A stretch of 64,000 bases of DNA from Shinisaurus crocodilurus (GCA_021292165.1 JAHFWL010000100.1:124001-188000), one strand, 5' to 3'; positions 1 to 11,014 are shown, numbered from the stretch's first letter. Program-made: numbers and translations. The notes: generated by a model not told the origin, from the letters alone.

Positions 1-299
1 CTGCAGTTCTGGGATGGTCTGTAGAATGTAGAGAATGCCTGCATGGAGGCACTTGCTATAACTACCCACGACATTAGTCTGGGAGGTGTGGATCCATTCT
101 GTTTGCTTTGGAATTTGTGAAGATCAGATTCAAGCAACCCTACTCCAGCATTGCTAGGATATTACATGTACATTTAAACTAAAGATGGATCATTAAAGAG
201 TCTATAGCACTGTTCAGATGTTTGTCTGAATGCATATAGAGGGGGAACAGCTGCTATTCCCAGCCTACAGCCTATGCATGTGCAAGTCACATGTGCCAA
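1..299. other. Unassigned AT-rich DNA
   Basis: No gene, RNA or repeat was recognised here. Short open frames look random. Confidence 0.4.
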
Positions 300-668
300 T
301 GTGATTGCAGACCCTGCCTTTTCAAAGGCCCTCCTCCTAGATCCCCCTCTGAGGGAGGTTCGGAGGATGGCAACAAAGGAGAGGGCCCTCTCAATGGTAG
401 CCCCCTGATTGTGGAATGCGCTCCCCCCTGAGGTCCACCTGGCTCCGAAGTCAAGACTTTCCCAGGCATTTGTCCACAGAAGACAAGGTTTTTTAATGGG
501 ATTTTTATTGTTGATTCTGTAAAATTGTTTTCTAGGTTTGTATGTGAATGGCTTTATATTACATTACTGTATTGTATTTTGATGGTTTTAATCTTTGTAA
601 TTCACCCAGAGGGCTTTGGCTGTTGGGTGGTATAGAAAGGTATTAAATGAATGGAATTAAATGAAATG
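300..668 (+). mobile_element. L2-clade LINE 3' fragment
   Basis: Reading the plus strand from about 375, one frame gives ATKERALSMVAP, a stop, then LWNALPPEVHLAP, which is the conserved C-terminal region of L2-clade reverse transcriptases (compare AFSVAAPTLWNSLPSDL in the younger L2 at 38 kb). The stop is TGA where the family has a codon such as CGA, consistent with CpG decay. A short 3' UTR follows and ends in AATGAATGAATG repeats. The copy is a strongly 5'-truncated, dead LINE end. Clade assignment comes from the motif; no full-length comparison was possible. Confidence 0.7.
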
Positions 669-741
669 AATGAATGAATGGTCTGTAGTTGCATGCACAG
701 AGCCCACAGATGTACGTTGGTTTCAGACCTTACATTGTAAG

Positions 742-951
742 CAGGAGAGGCTGGTGACTCCTATGTCAGTGGGGCTCCTTATCCACTGCAGCTTTTATTC
801 TGAGCTTTATAGGAGCTATCCGTGGTACTTCATGGTGGTGAACCTATTTTGGGGATGGAGTACAGCACCATGGATAGCTCCTATAAAGCTCAGAATAAAT
901 GCTACAATGGCTAAGGAGCCCCACTGACATAGGAGTCACCAGTCTCCCCTG
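742..951. mobile_element. hAT-like MITE (CAGGAGAGGCTGG ends)
   Basis: The ends are inverted copies: CAGGAGAGGCTGGTGACTCC at the left, and the matching GAGTCACCAGTCTCCCCTG at the right. The inverted similarity continues inward, so the whole element is nearly palindromic. It is flanked by 8-bp direct repeats, attgtaag at 734-741 and agtgtaag at 952-959 (7 of 8 match), the TSD length of the hAT superfamily. It has no coding capacity and would need a transposase supplied elsewhere. Related copies lie at 4360-4493 and 20569-20766. Confidence 0.8.
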
Positions 952-1237
952 AGTGTAAGGCTTACACTGAACATACATGTGGATGAGCGGAATGATGGCC
1001 TTGACCAATGGCCATGAATAGATGCAATGGATGCCATTGATGTGTGCATTCAGATACACATCATAGCAGAGCTATAGGGTCAGCACTTAGGAACAAAGGA
1101 AACTGCCTGCCTCTGAGCTGTGAACTGAGAGAGCCAGAGAGAAATGGAGTCCTAAGGAAGAACAAGACCTGGAAGGAAAAGCCAAAGCAGAGGAAAGGGG
1201 GCTGTGGTAGAGACACTATCAATTTAGTCAGAACTTC

Positions 1238-1373
1238 CAGGGCTCTCCAACCTTGGGTCCCCAGATGTTGCTGGCCTACAGCTCCCAGCATACCCAGCCA
1301 GCATGGCTAATGGCAGGGGATTCTGGGAGCTGTAGGCCAGCAACATCTGGGGACCCAAGGTTGGAGAGCCCTG
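1238..1373. mobile_element. Palindromic hAT-like MITE (CAGGGCTCTCCAACC ends)
   Basis: About 60 bp at each end form a near-perfect inverted repeat starting CAGGGCTCTCCAACCTTGGG, separated by a short centre. The same termini occur in the shorter element at 30661-30756, where a perfect 8-bp TSD supports hAT. At this copy the flanks do not give a convincing TSD, so the superfamily is assigned by terminal similarity. Confidence 0.7.
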
Positions 1374-1721
1374 TCCTAGGGAATGAACAGCCTTGTGTTT
1401 CCTGCTCCAAGCTTTTCAACAAGAAGCCATAGAATATGCAAAGGTTAAGCAGACTTTCAAGGGCATTGCTAGTCCTACTTTCTCCATTCCAGAATCACAG
1501 AACAATGCCCCTTACTCTAGAATTGAGACCTACAACACTAAACCTCCTCTTTCTACCTGCCCTCTTTAGGGATGGGAGAAGCAGCGATTTTTCAGCCCAC
1601 TTAAGTTCTTCAAAAATCACTTCGAAGCTTGTTTCATTTCACTCCTGTTTCCTTCTCCAGGATTTTATTTGGCTTGTTCGAATGGGAAAAGTGCACCTTT
1701 CCCCCATTGGCTAAAGAGTGG

Positions 1722-1723
<2 letters not shown>
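1374..1723. other. Unassigned DNA
   Basis: No convincing gene or repeat was recognised. The part near 1575-1700 resembles AT-rich MITE interiors seen at 53820-54150, but too weakly to call. Confidence 0.3.

Positions 1724-1761
<38 letters not shown>
1724..1761. repeat. (GT)n microsatellite
   Basis: Uninterrupted GT dinucleotides over about 38 bp. It continues into an AT-rich stretch. Confidence 0.95.
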
Positions 1762-1764
<3 letters not shown>

Positions 1765-2182
1765 ATGTGCATTTCAAAGTGCACATTAAAAAATACAATT
1801 TTTTTTTAATGTGATCACAAATTCTGTAATTTGCAAGCATTTCTTGGAAAACAGCATTCCTGGTTGCATTTATGTTTGGGATTCTGAATGGGACATGTTC
1901 ACATGATTTGTGAAGAGAAACAACATTCTTGTACAGACCTTTCAGGAACAGGTAAATATTTGTGCCTTAATCGCTCTCACACACATTATAAATTTCCCCC
2001 GTCATCTCTCCATTCTCCCTGCACAGGACCAATCCTGTGATACTACGCTTGAGTTTGCCCTATTGCATCTAGCCTCAGCTTCAGCGCAAGATGTCCCTCC
2101 CTCTGAGGTGGGAGATGCCTCCTCCCCTTGTATAAGAGATTGGGTGCTGGGGGGGCACTCCAGAGAGTTACCCAGGCCTGAA

Positions 2183-2999
2183 TGTCATAGGTTGAGGGGT
2201 CCTTCCTCAAAGCACAGCTGTGGAGAAAAAGAGCCTCTGAGGGTTCCTACACACACACTCACATGCCTGCACACACACACACGCACACGCCTCCTCATGT
2301 GTAAACCAAGTAAAACCGGTTGGGGGCTGGGAGGAGGCGAAATGTGCATAAAGTATCGGGTGGGGCATGGCGCCTGAAAGTCCTGAAAAGCCGGAGACCC
2401 GGCTTTCAAATGCAAATGCCATGAGTCATCTCCCCTGCCTGGCCAGGTGAAGTGCATCCTGATTGGCTAGAGGCAGCAGAGCTACAGAAAGGAGGAGGGG
2501 AGGGGGGAAGAGCTTTATTCCAAGGTGTGAGTCTTGTGTCTTTGTCGTCGCGTGGTTGCTGGCTGTGGAGCAATGGCAGCAAGCCAAGCAGAGGTCCAAG
2601 CCTTCGGGTGGCCTCAGGATCCGACCCCAGGTAGCTCCTGGTGAAATTAGCTGAATGAGGGCTTTGGTAAAGGCAAGCCTTGTGGAGGGCTACCCATCTC
2701 GGACCTTCGGGTAGGTGTGTAGTCTCCCCGGGCAGCAAGGCTGTGCTGGACCCAACCCTGAAGAGAACTGACCCCCAGGTAACAAGCAGTGAGCCTGAGA
2801 GATATAAGGAATCAGTAGGTTTTGTTATTTTGTAGCTTTACTCTGTGTACCAAAGTGTCTCTCTCTAATTTCGTGTGCTTCCCTCATTTCCCAACTTTTG
2901 TGTAACATGCTACCTGAATAAACCTTCTTTTGGTTTTTTACCCCACATGGTGTTTGTGGATGCTCTGTGGTTTCAGCAACTAAATCCAGGTTACTGACA
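2183..2999 (+). mobile_element. Candidate solo LTR or LTR-like block
   Basis: The block starts TGTCATAGG and ends TTACTGACA, so it has short inverted TG...CA ends. Inside, in order, are an inverted CCAAT box (gattggct near 2460), a GC-rich middle and a poly(A) signal AATAAA near 2920 followed by a GT-rich stretch. That order matches the U3-R-U5 plan of an LTR. No clear flanking duplication or primer-binding site was seen, so this could also be an exon-like unique sequence. The block also carries one arm of a 25-bp inverted repeat whose partner is at 3215-3239. Confidence 0.3.
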
Positions 3000-4351
3000 A
3001 AGGCAAGTCCCTGAACAGAGATTCAAGTAGGATTGCAGACAGCTGAGGCTGGCAGTCTGGTACCTTGAGATCTCTGGGGGTCTTGGGTCCCTTGGGTAGG
3101 AAAGGGTGGGTTGTGGCAGGTCAGCCAGCCCCCCCTTCCTCCACAACAGCATTGTGTGGTGGCCCTGAAGACTGCCTGCATAGGCAGTCTCCAGGGACCA
3201 GGGCCACCTCACAAAGCTGTGCTTTGAGGAAGGACCCCTGAAAGTACAACATTTGGACATGGGCACCTCTCAAGAGAGCCCTCCCCACTCCAATCTTTCA
3301 TCCAGGGGACTCTGGAAAGTCCCCTGAATGAAAAAATTGGGCAGGCAACCTCTCCAGAGAGGTGTGTAGGCCACTCTGTGTGGCTGATGCAGCTCTCCAG
3401 AGAGGCTGCTGCTCACTCGGTTGCTCGATTCTTCATGGAACTCTCCCAGAGCAAGAGAATAGGCAGGCAGGCAGGCAGGCGGCAGCTTCAGGGAGCCCAC
3501 ACACCCGATCACTTGCTCTGAACCCTCTCTGAAACCAAGAGAGTGGGCAGGGAGGCAGCCACTGCAGAGGGCTCACAGCAAGAGATGGGGGATGATGGCT
3601 GCTCTTCCAAAGAGCCCTGCTTGCCCCTCTTCCAGTCTGGCATTTACTGCAGCAGGCAAACAAGGCTGGTGAAGTGGTGGCAGTGCCCGCAGCGGTCCTC
3701 ATGGGAGGAGGGATGTGATCTGATGCCCCTTGCAATCTGCCATCTAAGCTGAGGATTTGCCCTGCTTCATGAGAGGCCATCCCTTTCCTCCAATACCACC
3801 CACCTATGAAATCCCTAGTGCACCCCATTCCCGTATTTGGCAATCATAATTTCCCTGTCCCCATCGCTCCATAATTTCTCTGTCTACCTCCTAGTTCTGA
3901 GCATAGACACTGTGATAGCTGCTGATCCAAGCTTAATTGGGCCAATCAAACCAGCATCCACATTTCATTTCAAAGTTATATATGTGGTAATCACGCCAAT
4001 TTTGCAATAAAGCTTAAACTGTATTATTTTATTCAAATCTTAGTCAATTATTCATCATTACAAACAACTCAGGCTTTACAAACAAGTCTGACATTAAAGA
4101 TCATTAGGAGCACAGCAGTAAGCATTTGTCAAATAAACAGAAGGGGATCCATCCATTCCCACAAGACTGTACAATAGAAAAAGACAAAGGACTCCTTCTT
4201 ACATGTCAACAAGTAGGGCAAGATTTACACACACAAAAAGCCTTCATACTCTTAATCTCCACAGGCCAGTAAAAGATCTGAATTAACTTGTCCAAGCTTC
4301 TCTTTTCTCCCATGTGGGCCCCAGAGGCTGCCGAATGCGCAAGACGGATAG
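3000..4351. other. Unassigned DNA with a GCAG run
   Basis: No gene was recognised. It contains a short (GCAG)n run near 3461-3482 and, at 3215-3239, the inverted partner of 2195-2219. The part after about 3900 is AT-rich and looks like unique background. Confidence 0.4.
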
Positions 4352-4359
4352 CTTTGGGG

Positions 4360-4493
4360 CAGTGGAGGCTGGTGGCTCCCCTACCCCCTACCTCCAAGAT
4401 AGGTTCGGCGCCATGGATAGCTCCTTAAAGTTCAGACTACAACCCGGAGTGGATACACTGCCCCACTGACATTGGAGCCAGCAGCCTCCTCTG
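4360..4493. mobile_element. hAT-like MITE, 134 bp, perfect TSD
   Basis: The left end is CAGTGGAGGCTGGTGGCTCC. The right end is the inverted GCCAGCAGCCTCCTCTG. Flanking 8-bp direct repeats ctttgggg (4352-4359 and 4494-4501) match perfectly. This is an internally deleted relative of 742-951 and 20569-20766. Confidence 0.88.
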
Positions 4494-4501
4494 CTTTGGG
4501 G

Positions 4502-5013
4502 TACAACTAATTGAAAGCACCCTTACCAATCTGGCAAAGACACCTGAGTGAGAGATTGACTATCCCTTTCCCTAATCCCCCAATCCCTTTTCAAACATAG
4601 ATCTGTGGGTTGCAGAAAGTTTGGAGGGATCTTGATCAGCCGCTCTGTGAGCTCCTACAAGTTCTTACCCTCCACCAGCTTTTTGCCAAAACTGAGGGGA
4701 GCCTAAGGCAAAAGAGAGAAGTATCATCCTCCAAGGGCTCAATATCATCCCCCTCCCTTTCTCCTAACAGACTTTCTGAACTGGTGGGGATATCTTCTAG
4801 ATCTAAAACAGGATCAGTAACTCCCTGTAAGCCCTTCTCTCCCCTCTTTTCTAATCAAGCAGCCCCAGAACTATCATCCTGCCCCAATGACACATGTGAC
4901 TGGGAATGTGTGACAACAGGGAGATGTTCAGCTGAGCTCCTCTTTCTTCAATGAATGAATTGGAAGGGTAGTGTCCTGCCTAAATTCTAACAAGACTTTT
5001 GTTTTTCATTTGC
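4502..5013 (+). other. Unassigned DNA with one open frame
   Basis: A 114-codon open frame at 4610-4954 is rich in Ser and Pro (for example SSKGSISSPSLSPNRLSEL). I recognise no family and see no convincing splice sites. It sits directly upstream of the hAT-like element at 5014 that also holds coding relics, so it may be part of an older transposon. Chance remains possible. Confidence 0.25.
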
Positions 5014-5039
5014 CAGGGCCAGCCCTACCATTGTACAGG

Positions 5040-5547
5040 CTGATGAGCCTGCATCAGGAGGGGGAGTCAGAAGAGCAGCAAATTGTGCCGCTGTCCCCCC
5101 CAGCGACGCTGCCAGGAGGGCCAGCTGCTGCCTCCCTGCTGCCCCCAGCCGGTGCTCCAGAGAGCCCTGCCAGCTGCTCTCCTGCTGTGGCATTTGCTGC
5201 CGCAAGAGAGTGGCTGGCAGGGTTCTCTAGAGCTGTAGGGATTGGGCCCATTGCTCCCACACAAGTGCCTTCAAGGGTTCTGGGGAACTGATTCTGAGTC
5301 AGAGGAGGGGGTGGTGGAAACCACAGCTGAAATGCCAAGGCCAGGGGACTCAGACATAAGCCAGGCGGTATTTGGGAGTGAAGAAACTCCAGACTCCGTG
5401 GGAAGGCAAACTGAGCATGTTAATGAGGATGAGGGTAGATCCGGTGTCATTAATCCTAGGATGTGGTGTCAGCTAATGTGGGCAGACCAGCTGAGAAGTG
5501 TCAGATGTTCCAAGCTATTGGCCCTTAAGCGAGAAGATCCACTTTAG
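5040..5547 (+). pseudogene. Relic of an acidic/proline-rich coding segment inside a hAT-like element
   Basis: Two overlapping open frames read on the plus strand: one to 5291 with LHQEGESEEQQIVPLSPP and an Ala/Pro-rich stretch, the other from 5242 with TDSESEEGVVETTAEMPR. Together they look like one acidic, low-complexity protein segment broken by a frameshift near 5280. Acidic tails like this occur in some LTR retroelement polyproteins and in host regulatory proteins. I cannot name the source. No catalytic motif is visible. Confidence 0.3.
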
Positions 5548-5954
5548 AGGCGGAGTGTGGGTAATTTGAGCTTGGAAGAGAGGAGGGAAATTCAGTCTGG
5601 AATCAACTTCTTACTTACAGGTCACACTTCTTGACTGGCTAGTATCCTAACTATGTTTGTTTCTCTTGTTATTGACTTCTGCAATGCACTTCATTTGTAC
5701 TTTTAAGGCAGCCTGACTGGCTGGCATTAACTTAATAAAAAGCTTAGTTAAGGAGCCATTGTCGGTGTCTGCCTGGAAGGAGTGAGAGAGGAGGTCGGCC
5801 TTGGACAAGAGCAACTGGCTGGGTGCACTGCTGCTTCTCCTTACTGCGAGCATGGGGGTTTGTAGCTGTGCAGCTCTCACAAGAGGGCAGCTGAACTATT
5901 GCAAGAGTTTGCCCGACCTCTCACGATAGTTTGGCCCTGCGACTGGTAAGGGGC

Positions 5955-6060
5955 ACAAGGCAGGAGTAGCTGGGTGGGCAGGCAGGAGCAGCCAGGTAGG
6001 GCAAGTTAGCAGGCAGGTGAGTGTCAGGTGGGCAGGCAGGTAGGCAGGCAGGTGCAGCAG
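5955..6060. repeat. GGCAGGCAGG/GGTAGG minisatellite-like tract
   Basis: Irregular tandem units of GGCAG, GGTAG and GGTG fill about 100 bp. It lies inside the hAT-like element ending at 6129. Confidence 0.7.
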
Positions 6061-6246
6061 AAGTGGCTTGGGGGGCATGGCAGCACTGCTGCCTTGCTTG
6101 AGGTGGCAAGATATCTTGGGCCAGGCCTGTCATTTGCTAAACAGTTCCCCTTGTAATTTAGCTACGACTCTTTATTATGCGTGTAAGGATTCTGTTTTAA
6201 ACCTACATAAAGTGGATTCTGTTTTCAATCTACATAAAGACATATC

Positions 6247-6273
6247 TGTGTGTGTGTGTGTGTGTGTGTGTGT
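6247..6273. repeat. (TG)n microsatellite
   Basis: Uninterrupted TG dinucleotides over 27 bp. Confidence 0.9.
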
Positions 6274-7371
6274 TCTCAAGGTCTTTGTGCTGAAAAAAGT
6301 CTATTACAAGTTCTTATCTATCCCTTTATTATTTTTCTTTGTGTCCCAAACTATCTCATGCCACATCGAACTAGATATAAGCTCATTCTTGCATCTAAAT
6401 ATCATAAGCATGTGATCATGGTGGCTCATATCCCACAGCCAGGTAGACCTTCAGATGGGATGAAAAGGCAGGCACTATGGAAAAAAACAGCTGGAATCAG
6501 TTAATGAGGATAGATAGCAGAAGGTCAGGACATACTAATTGAAAAGTTTTTACTGCAATGAAATATATAGAAGGATGAGGTGGAACCAAACTGGCATGAA
6601 ATCTCTTCAAAGGGAACCACCTGTGATTATAATTAAACTCACTTTCGACTGCTATGAAATATTCAACCATTATATACAATCCTAATCATATTAGATACAT
6701 CAGCATCCATGTCCTTCCTCAGTGCAAGATGGAAAAATATACTGCATCCATACATTAAAGAGAAGAGATGATAATAATAAATCAACTGTAACTGAAAGAA
6801 AACATGCAACAAAATGCTTATAATATGCTTTTCCTGGAGATTAAAGTCTAATGAGCCACACACAAAATACATCCAAGTTATTACATCAAGGCAGTTATAA
6901 TTAGGACCTTTTATTTTATTATTATTTTTTGCACAGGATTTTGATCTGAGAAAACAAGCAGAGATTTCTACACAATCTAGTCCAGAATTTGGAAGCTAAT
7001 GCTGCTGTGAATATAAAATTGGTTCCCCCCTTTCAGAAGCAAAATTAACACGCAAGTGCTGCTTGAGTTTTAATCCTGGCAAATGTAGGGTGTTTTTCCC
7101 CCCAAAGTATTACTTCTGACTGTACACAGCCTGCTTTAGAAAACAAAGCTTGGGAGTTTTGGCATAGAGGTTCCTGGCAGCATGCAATTTTAAATCCATT
7201 TTGTTGAGCCAAGAACTGTGTCACAACATTTGACAAATGCAAAATGCAAAATCCGACTGATAGCTACATTGCAATCTGCCTATTAGTCCAAGAGAGGTAG
7301 ACCAGGTCAATTTGTATTCAGAAAGATCGAATTCTTCAAGTATCCCTACATGTGATGCTCAAGTCCACAGA
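6274..7371. other. Unassigned AT-rich DNA
   Basis: Looks like single-copy AT-rich background. No open frame of note, no recognised repeat. Confidence 0.4.
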
Positions 7372-7379
7372 GGTTAGAG

Positions 7380-7516
7380 CAGCCTCCTCTAACCTGGTGC
7401 CCTCCCAACATTTTTGGACTACAACTCCCAGGATTCATGACTGTTGGCCATGCTGGATGCAGTAGATGAGAGTTGAAGGGCAAAACATCTGGAGGGCACC
7501 AGGTTGGGGAAGGCTG
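7380..7516. mobile_element. hAT-like MITE (AACCTGGTGCCCTCC arms)
   Basis: Inverted arms carry AACCTGGTGCCCTCC at the left and GGAGGGCACCAGGTT at the right, with inner arms around ACTACAACTCCCA. The borders are CAGCCT and AGGCTG. The 8-bp flanks ggttagag (7372-7379) and ggttaggg (7517-7524) match at 7 of 8. A second copy lies at 51557-51677. Confidence 0.8.
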
Positions 7517-7787
7517 GGTTAGGGAGTGTGTGTTCACATGTGAAACAAAGAATGGACATCCCTTACACCTGTCTATAGTACTGATGTGCAATTGGCCAGT
7601 GCAATGTAGACTGTAACCCTGAGGGCAGGAACCTCTTCCTATTTCCTCGTGTACAGTACCTGTTATAGTTGCACATACACATATGGACACACACAAAGGT
7701 ATTTCTACATATTAAGTGACAAAAACCTACATCCTGTCTTGAAAACTCTTCTTGCATAAATATGTGATCTCAGTGTCAGAGAAAGCT

Positions 7788-7794
<7 letters not shown>

Positions 7795-7825
<31 letters not shown>
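7795..7825. repeat. (AC)n microsatellite with adjacent GT run
   Basis: About 31 bp of AC, followed after ATTA by a short GT run. The two runs can pair as a hairpin. Confidence 0.9.
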
Positions 7826-7826
<1 letters not shown>

Positions 7827-7840
7827 TAGTGTGTGTGTTT

Positions 7841-8074
7841 ATACAAATCTATGGTGTGACCACACTTGGAATACTGTGTTCAATTCTGGTCACCAAACCT
7901 CAAAAAGGATGTGGTAGACCTGGAAAAGATGCAGAAAAGGGGAAACCAAATGATCAAGGGACTAGAGCAACTACCCTATGAGAACAGGATACAATGTTCT
8001 GGGCTTATTAGCTTAGGAAAAAAGCCAAATAAGCGGGTGGGGTGATAGAGATGTGGAGAAAGTGGATGGGAAGA

Positions 8075-8133
<59 letters not shown>

Positions 8134-8215
8134 TAGCAACAATATTAGAACACCATTCTAATGAAACTGAATGGTGGGAGATTCAGAACAAATAAAAAAA
8201 AAGGAAGTAAATATG
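7841..8215 (+). mobile_element. CR1 LINE fragment
   Basis: The stretch TGACCACACTTGGAATACTG, then GTTCAATTCTGGTCACC and later TGGAGAAAGTGGATGGG are conserved in the 3' part of the CR1 reverse transcriptase gene. It ends in the AATGGTGGGAGATTCAGAAC block. The copy has many small indels and is not translatable. A 53-bp CT microsatellite has grown inside it at the place where other copies have CTCCCCCTCTCATAATA (compare 36985-37005). Confidence 0.85.
8077..8129. repeat. (CT)n microsatellite inside CR1
   Basis: Uninterrupted CT dinucleotides over 53 bp, flanked on both sides by CR1 sequence. Confidence 0.95.
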
Positions 8216-8288
8216 GAGCATAAATACTTTTCAGGCCACTTTAATGGATTTTGAACTCCACTTTCCACAGCTAGTTCCCAATACACAC

Positions 8289-8297
<9 letters not shown>

Positions 8298-8334
<37 letters not shown>
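8298..8334. repeat. (GA)n microsatellite
   Basis: GA dinucleotides directly following a short CA run. Confidence 0.95.
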
Positions 8335-8337
<3 letters not shown>

Positions 8338-8339
8338 GC

Positions 8340-9004
8340 AAGCATCAGTTTAGAATTTAACCATGCTAATTTCAGTTCTACGTTGCAAGTGTTTACCAAG
8401 AGGAAAAGAAGGATAAAACCTCTCTCTTTCCAGGGGCTCCTGGTTGTTTCTTGGATGTATTGTTAATTGCCAAGCTGTCCCCTCAGCATGCTGAATGTCT
8501 CCCTAGCAGTTAAGGTCAGTTCCTGTGGAACGGCTCTCAAACAGAAGTAAGACAGAACGGCTGCAGATGGTATAGTGTCCCTGCATGCTATCCATCTGAG
8601 AACCAAAAGAAAAGCCATCTCTTCTACACACAAAAACAAAGTCAGTGACTCTGATTCAAGTTATATTTTTAGATAGCATGGGACAGGGCTATGGTGACTT
8701 TCAAATGTGCTTTGAAGTGCCTCTTTTCTTCTCCTGCTTCTGCCTCTGCATGTTTTGTTGTCTGAAGATGAGCCATTCATATGAATTACTTAAAGATGAG
8801 AAGAAATAGCACACTGGAGCATGCTGGTGTTGGCAATACCCATGAGCACCTCTTGAAATGCCCCTGCAATCCTTGTCTATTAACTTGGTTAGAAACTTCT
8901 GTAAAAGAACCATTTCTGAACCAAAAAGTATATTTCTGCTATATTTTCATCGTAGATGACCTCTTTCTCCAGTGTGCATTGACACTTGAATTGAGCTGTA
9001 CTTG
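8340..9004. other. Unassigned DNA
   Basis: No gene or repeat family recognised. Confidence 0.4.
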
Positions 9005-9095
9005 CAGCAGCAATCCTATGCATGTCTACTCAGAAGTAAGTTTCATTGAATTCAGTGGGGATTACTCCCAGGTATGTGTGTAGAAGACTGCAGCC
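9005..9095. mobile_element. Harbinger-like 90-bp MITE (GCAATCCTATGCATG end)
   Basis: The sequence reads inward from AGCAATCCTATGCATGTCTA, passes a palindromic core (AGAAGTAAG...TTACTCCCAGGT) and ends TGCAGCC followed by TTA. The same 90-bp unit is present at 25507-25624, 30954-31043, 35870-35941, 47831-47909 and 61751-61843. The TTA/TAA next to the ends suggests PIF/Harbinger, which duplicates TWA; that assignment is inference. Confidence 0.65.
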
Positions 9096-9509
9096 TTAAA
9101 GGGCTAAAATCTTGTACAATTTAATCCCCAGGGCTCTCAATGTTGCTGTTAAGTCTAGGTCATTCCTTTGATGTAATAAAGAACATACAGCAATATATTA
9201 CAATATAGCACATTTTAACACAGTTTTGAAAAATAAGCACAGAATGTACATTTTTCCTACTTTCCCATTTGAAAAACAAACAAAAAATGTCACAAACAAA
9301 AATGGGAGTGAGCCAAACTGAGCTTTGAAATTATGTTTGAAGAATTTCGGTGACCTTGAACATTCCTGGTTCTGTCATCCCTATGCATAATTTTATTAAC
9401 CTCTATCATGTGCTTCCTAACTCACATTATTTCTAACCTACAAATCTCCAAACATTGCAACATTTTTTTCATGGGGGACATTGTCAATGGTTATTGATCA
9501 TTTTGGTTG
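9096..9509. other. Unassigned AT-rich DNA
   Basis: AT-rich background. No feature recognised. Confidence 0.4.
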
Positions 9510-9552
9510 CACGCACACACGCACGCACGCACACACACACACACACACACCA
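9510..9552. repeat. (CA)n microsatellite with CGCA interruptions
   Basis: CA dinucleotides with several ACGC units at the left side. Confidence 0.9.
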
Positions 9553-10519
9553 CCTGCAAAACATTCACTGATGTTCTCTCCCCCCTGCAAAAAAAAATTA
9601 AAAAAAAAAAGCATCAGAAAAATACACTCTGCTATTGTAAAGACCTTTGTGAAATGCATTTTCAGGATTCGGCACAGCACTAAAAACTATCTGAAGCTGG
9701 ATAAATGCCTCCAATTTATTCTCTCTCATCAGCTGTTTATTTTACATATACAGATATATTTTTCTTCCTTCTTGGTCATCCAGGGAAAAAGGGAAGTCTA
9801 TAATAGGAAACATTCATTAACGTAAGGTGTGGAGTAATGCCAAAGGAATTAGTGTGGAAATGAAACTGTGGGGGGGGGGAGCACTAATGAGATTATTTAA
9901 GTCCTTGGGACTGACTTGTGTTTTCTTTTGGGGGCAGGAGAGGATCTGGCTTTCCCCCCCTTTGTACCGAGTGAATATATGTACATTAAGGGAAATATAC
10001 ACAAATATATGGGTAACTGATGCATAGCATAAATATTGAGAGAGTTTTGTAAGAAGACATATGAGTCATGCTCGGCAGTGACAGGACACATCTTGTAGGC
10101 TTAATCCATCACCTGGGAAAGTGTTGTTTTTCATCCTGAACATAATAGGCATTACTGAAACAAGCCTGAGTGACAAAAAAAATATGTTGGTGTAATATAT
10201 AACTAGAAAATATGCAGTACAGCAGGCTGGTTCTCACTGCCATGTGGAGAAAAAACTGGCATGAAATGGGCTGTATATGCAAGGAATTGACATTCGTTTC
10301 AGGGACTGTGGTTGCCATAATCATAAGGACAGGCTAGGCCCCCCGTGTGTCAGTGTTACTCACACTAGACACTCTCAGCGTAGTTGTGTACATGCATACA
10401 CAATTGTATGGAGGAATTTTGCAGAATCAGTCATCCCAGGAATGTACCAGTTAAATGTGGCATGGAGCTGCCTTGCTCCCAAAATGACTTCCAAAAGATA
10501 TGAGTAGCTGTGATTGTGC
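9553..10519. other. Unassigned DNA
   Basis: AT-rich background with homopolymer runs. No gene or repeat family recognised. Confidence 0.4.
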
Positions 10520-10527
10520 AGTGGGAA

Positions 10528-10798
10528 CAGGGTCAGCCCCACCATCAGGCAGAATGAGGCAGTTGCCTCAGGCAGCAAATGGTGGGGGATGGCAACAAGG
10601 TGTTGGAGGAAAGAGCTGCGTGTCATCGTGCGGCTTGCCTTGCTAGTCTGCTGCCTTCAGGTGCAGTGGAGGGTGCTGTCTCCAAGACAATGTTGAAGGA
10701 AGACTCAGCTGCCAGTCCAGCTGGTTTTGTACATGGAATCAGAGGGGGCACCATCTTGTTCTTTGCCCCAGGCAGCAAAATGTCTTGGGTCAGCCCAG
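10528..10798. mobile_element. hAT-like MITE (CAGGGTCAGCCCC ends)
   Basis: The left end CAGGGTCAGCCCCACCATCA and the right end CTTGGGTCAGCCCAG are inverted termini. Both subterminal regions contain GGCAGCAAA. The 8-bp flanks agtgggaa (10520-10527) and agtggaaa (10799-10806) match at 7 of 8. The same family occurs at 13208-13454 and as the ends of 5014-6129. Confidence 0.8.
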
Positions 10799-10817
10799 AG
10801 TGGAAAAAGAATATAAT

Positions 10818-10983
10818 TCCCCACTCGGCCATGAAACTCACTGGGTGGCTTTGGGCCAGTCACTGACTCTCAGCCTAACCTACCTCACAGGGTTGCTGTG
10901 AGGATAAAATGGAGAGGAGGATGAGGATTATGTAAGCCGCCTTGGGCTCCTTGCAGGAAAGAAGGCGGGGTATATAAATATAA

Positions 10984-11014
<31 letters not shown>

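Larger units (their letters stand above)
5014..6129. mobile_element. hAT-like element carrying cargo, perfect TSD
   Basis: The left end CAGGGCCAGCCCTACC and the right end CTTGGGCCAGGCCTG are related inverted termini of the family also seen at 10528-10798 and 13208-13454. The 8-bp flanks tcatttgc (5006-5013 and 6130-6137) are identical, which fixes both borders. The interior is about 1.1 kb, much longer than the 250-270 bp relatives, and is mostly unrelated to them. It holds coding relics (5040-5547), a poly(A)-signal-like AATAAA near 5735 and a GGCAGGCAGGTAG minisatellite. It could be a captured host segment or a retroelement nested in the MITE. Confidence 0.8.

Noticed and set aside
1910..2377. 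155-codon open frame
   Set aside because: Ends in CA-repeat sequence and overlaps the LTR-like block; no homology recognised.
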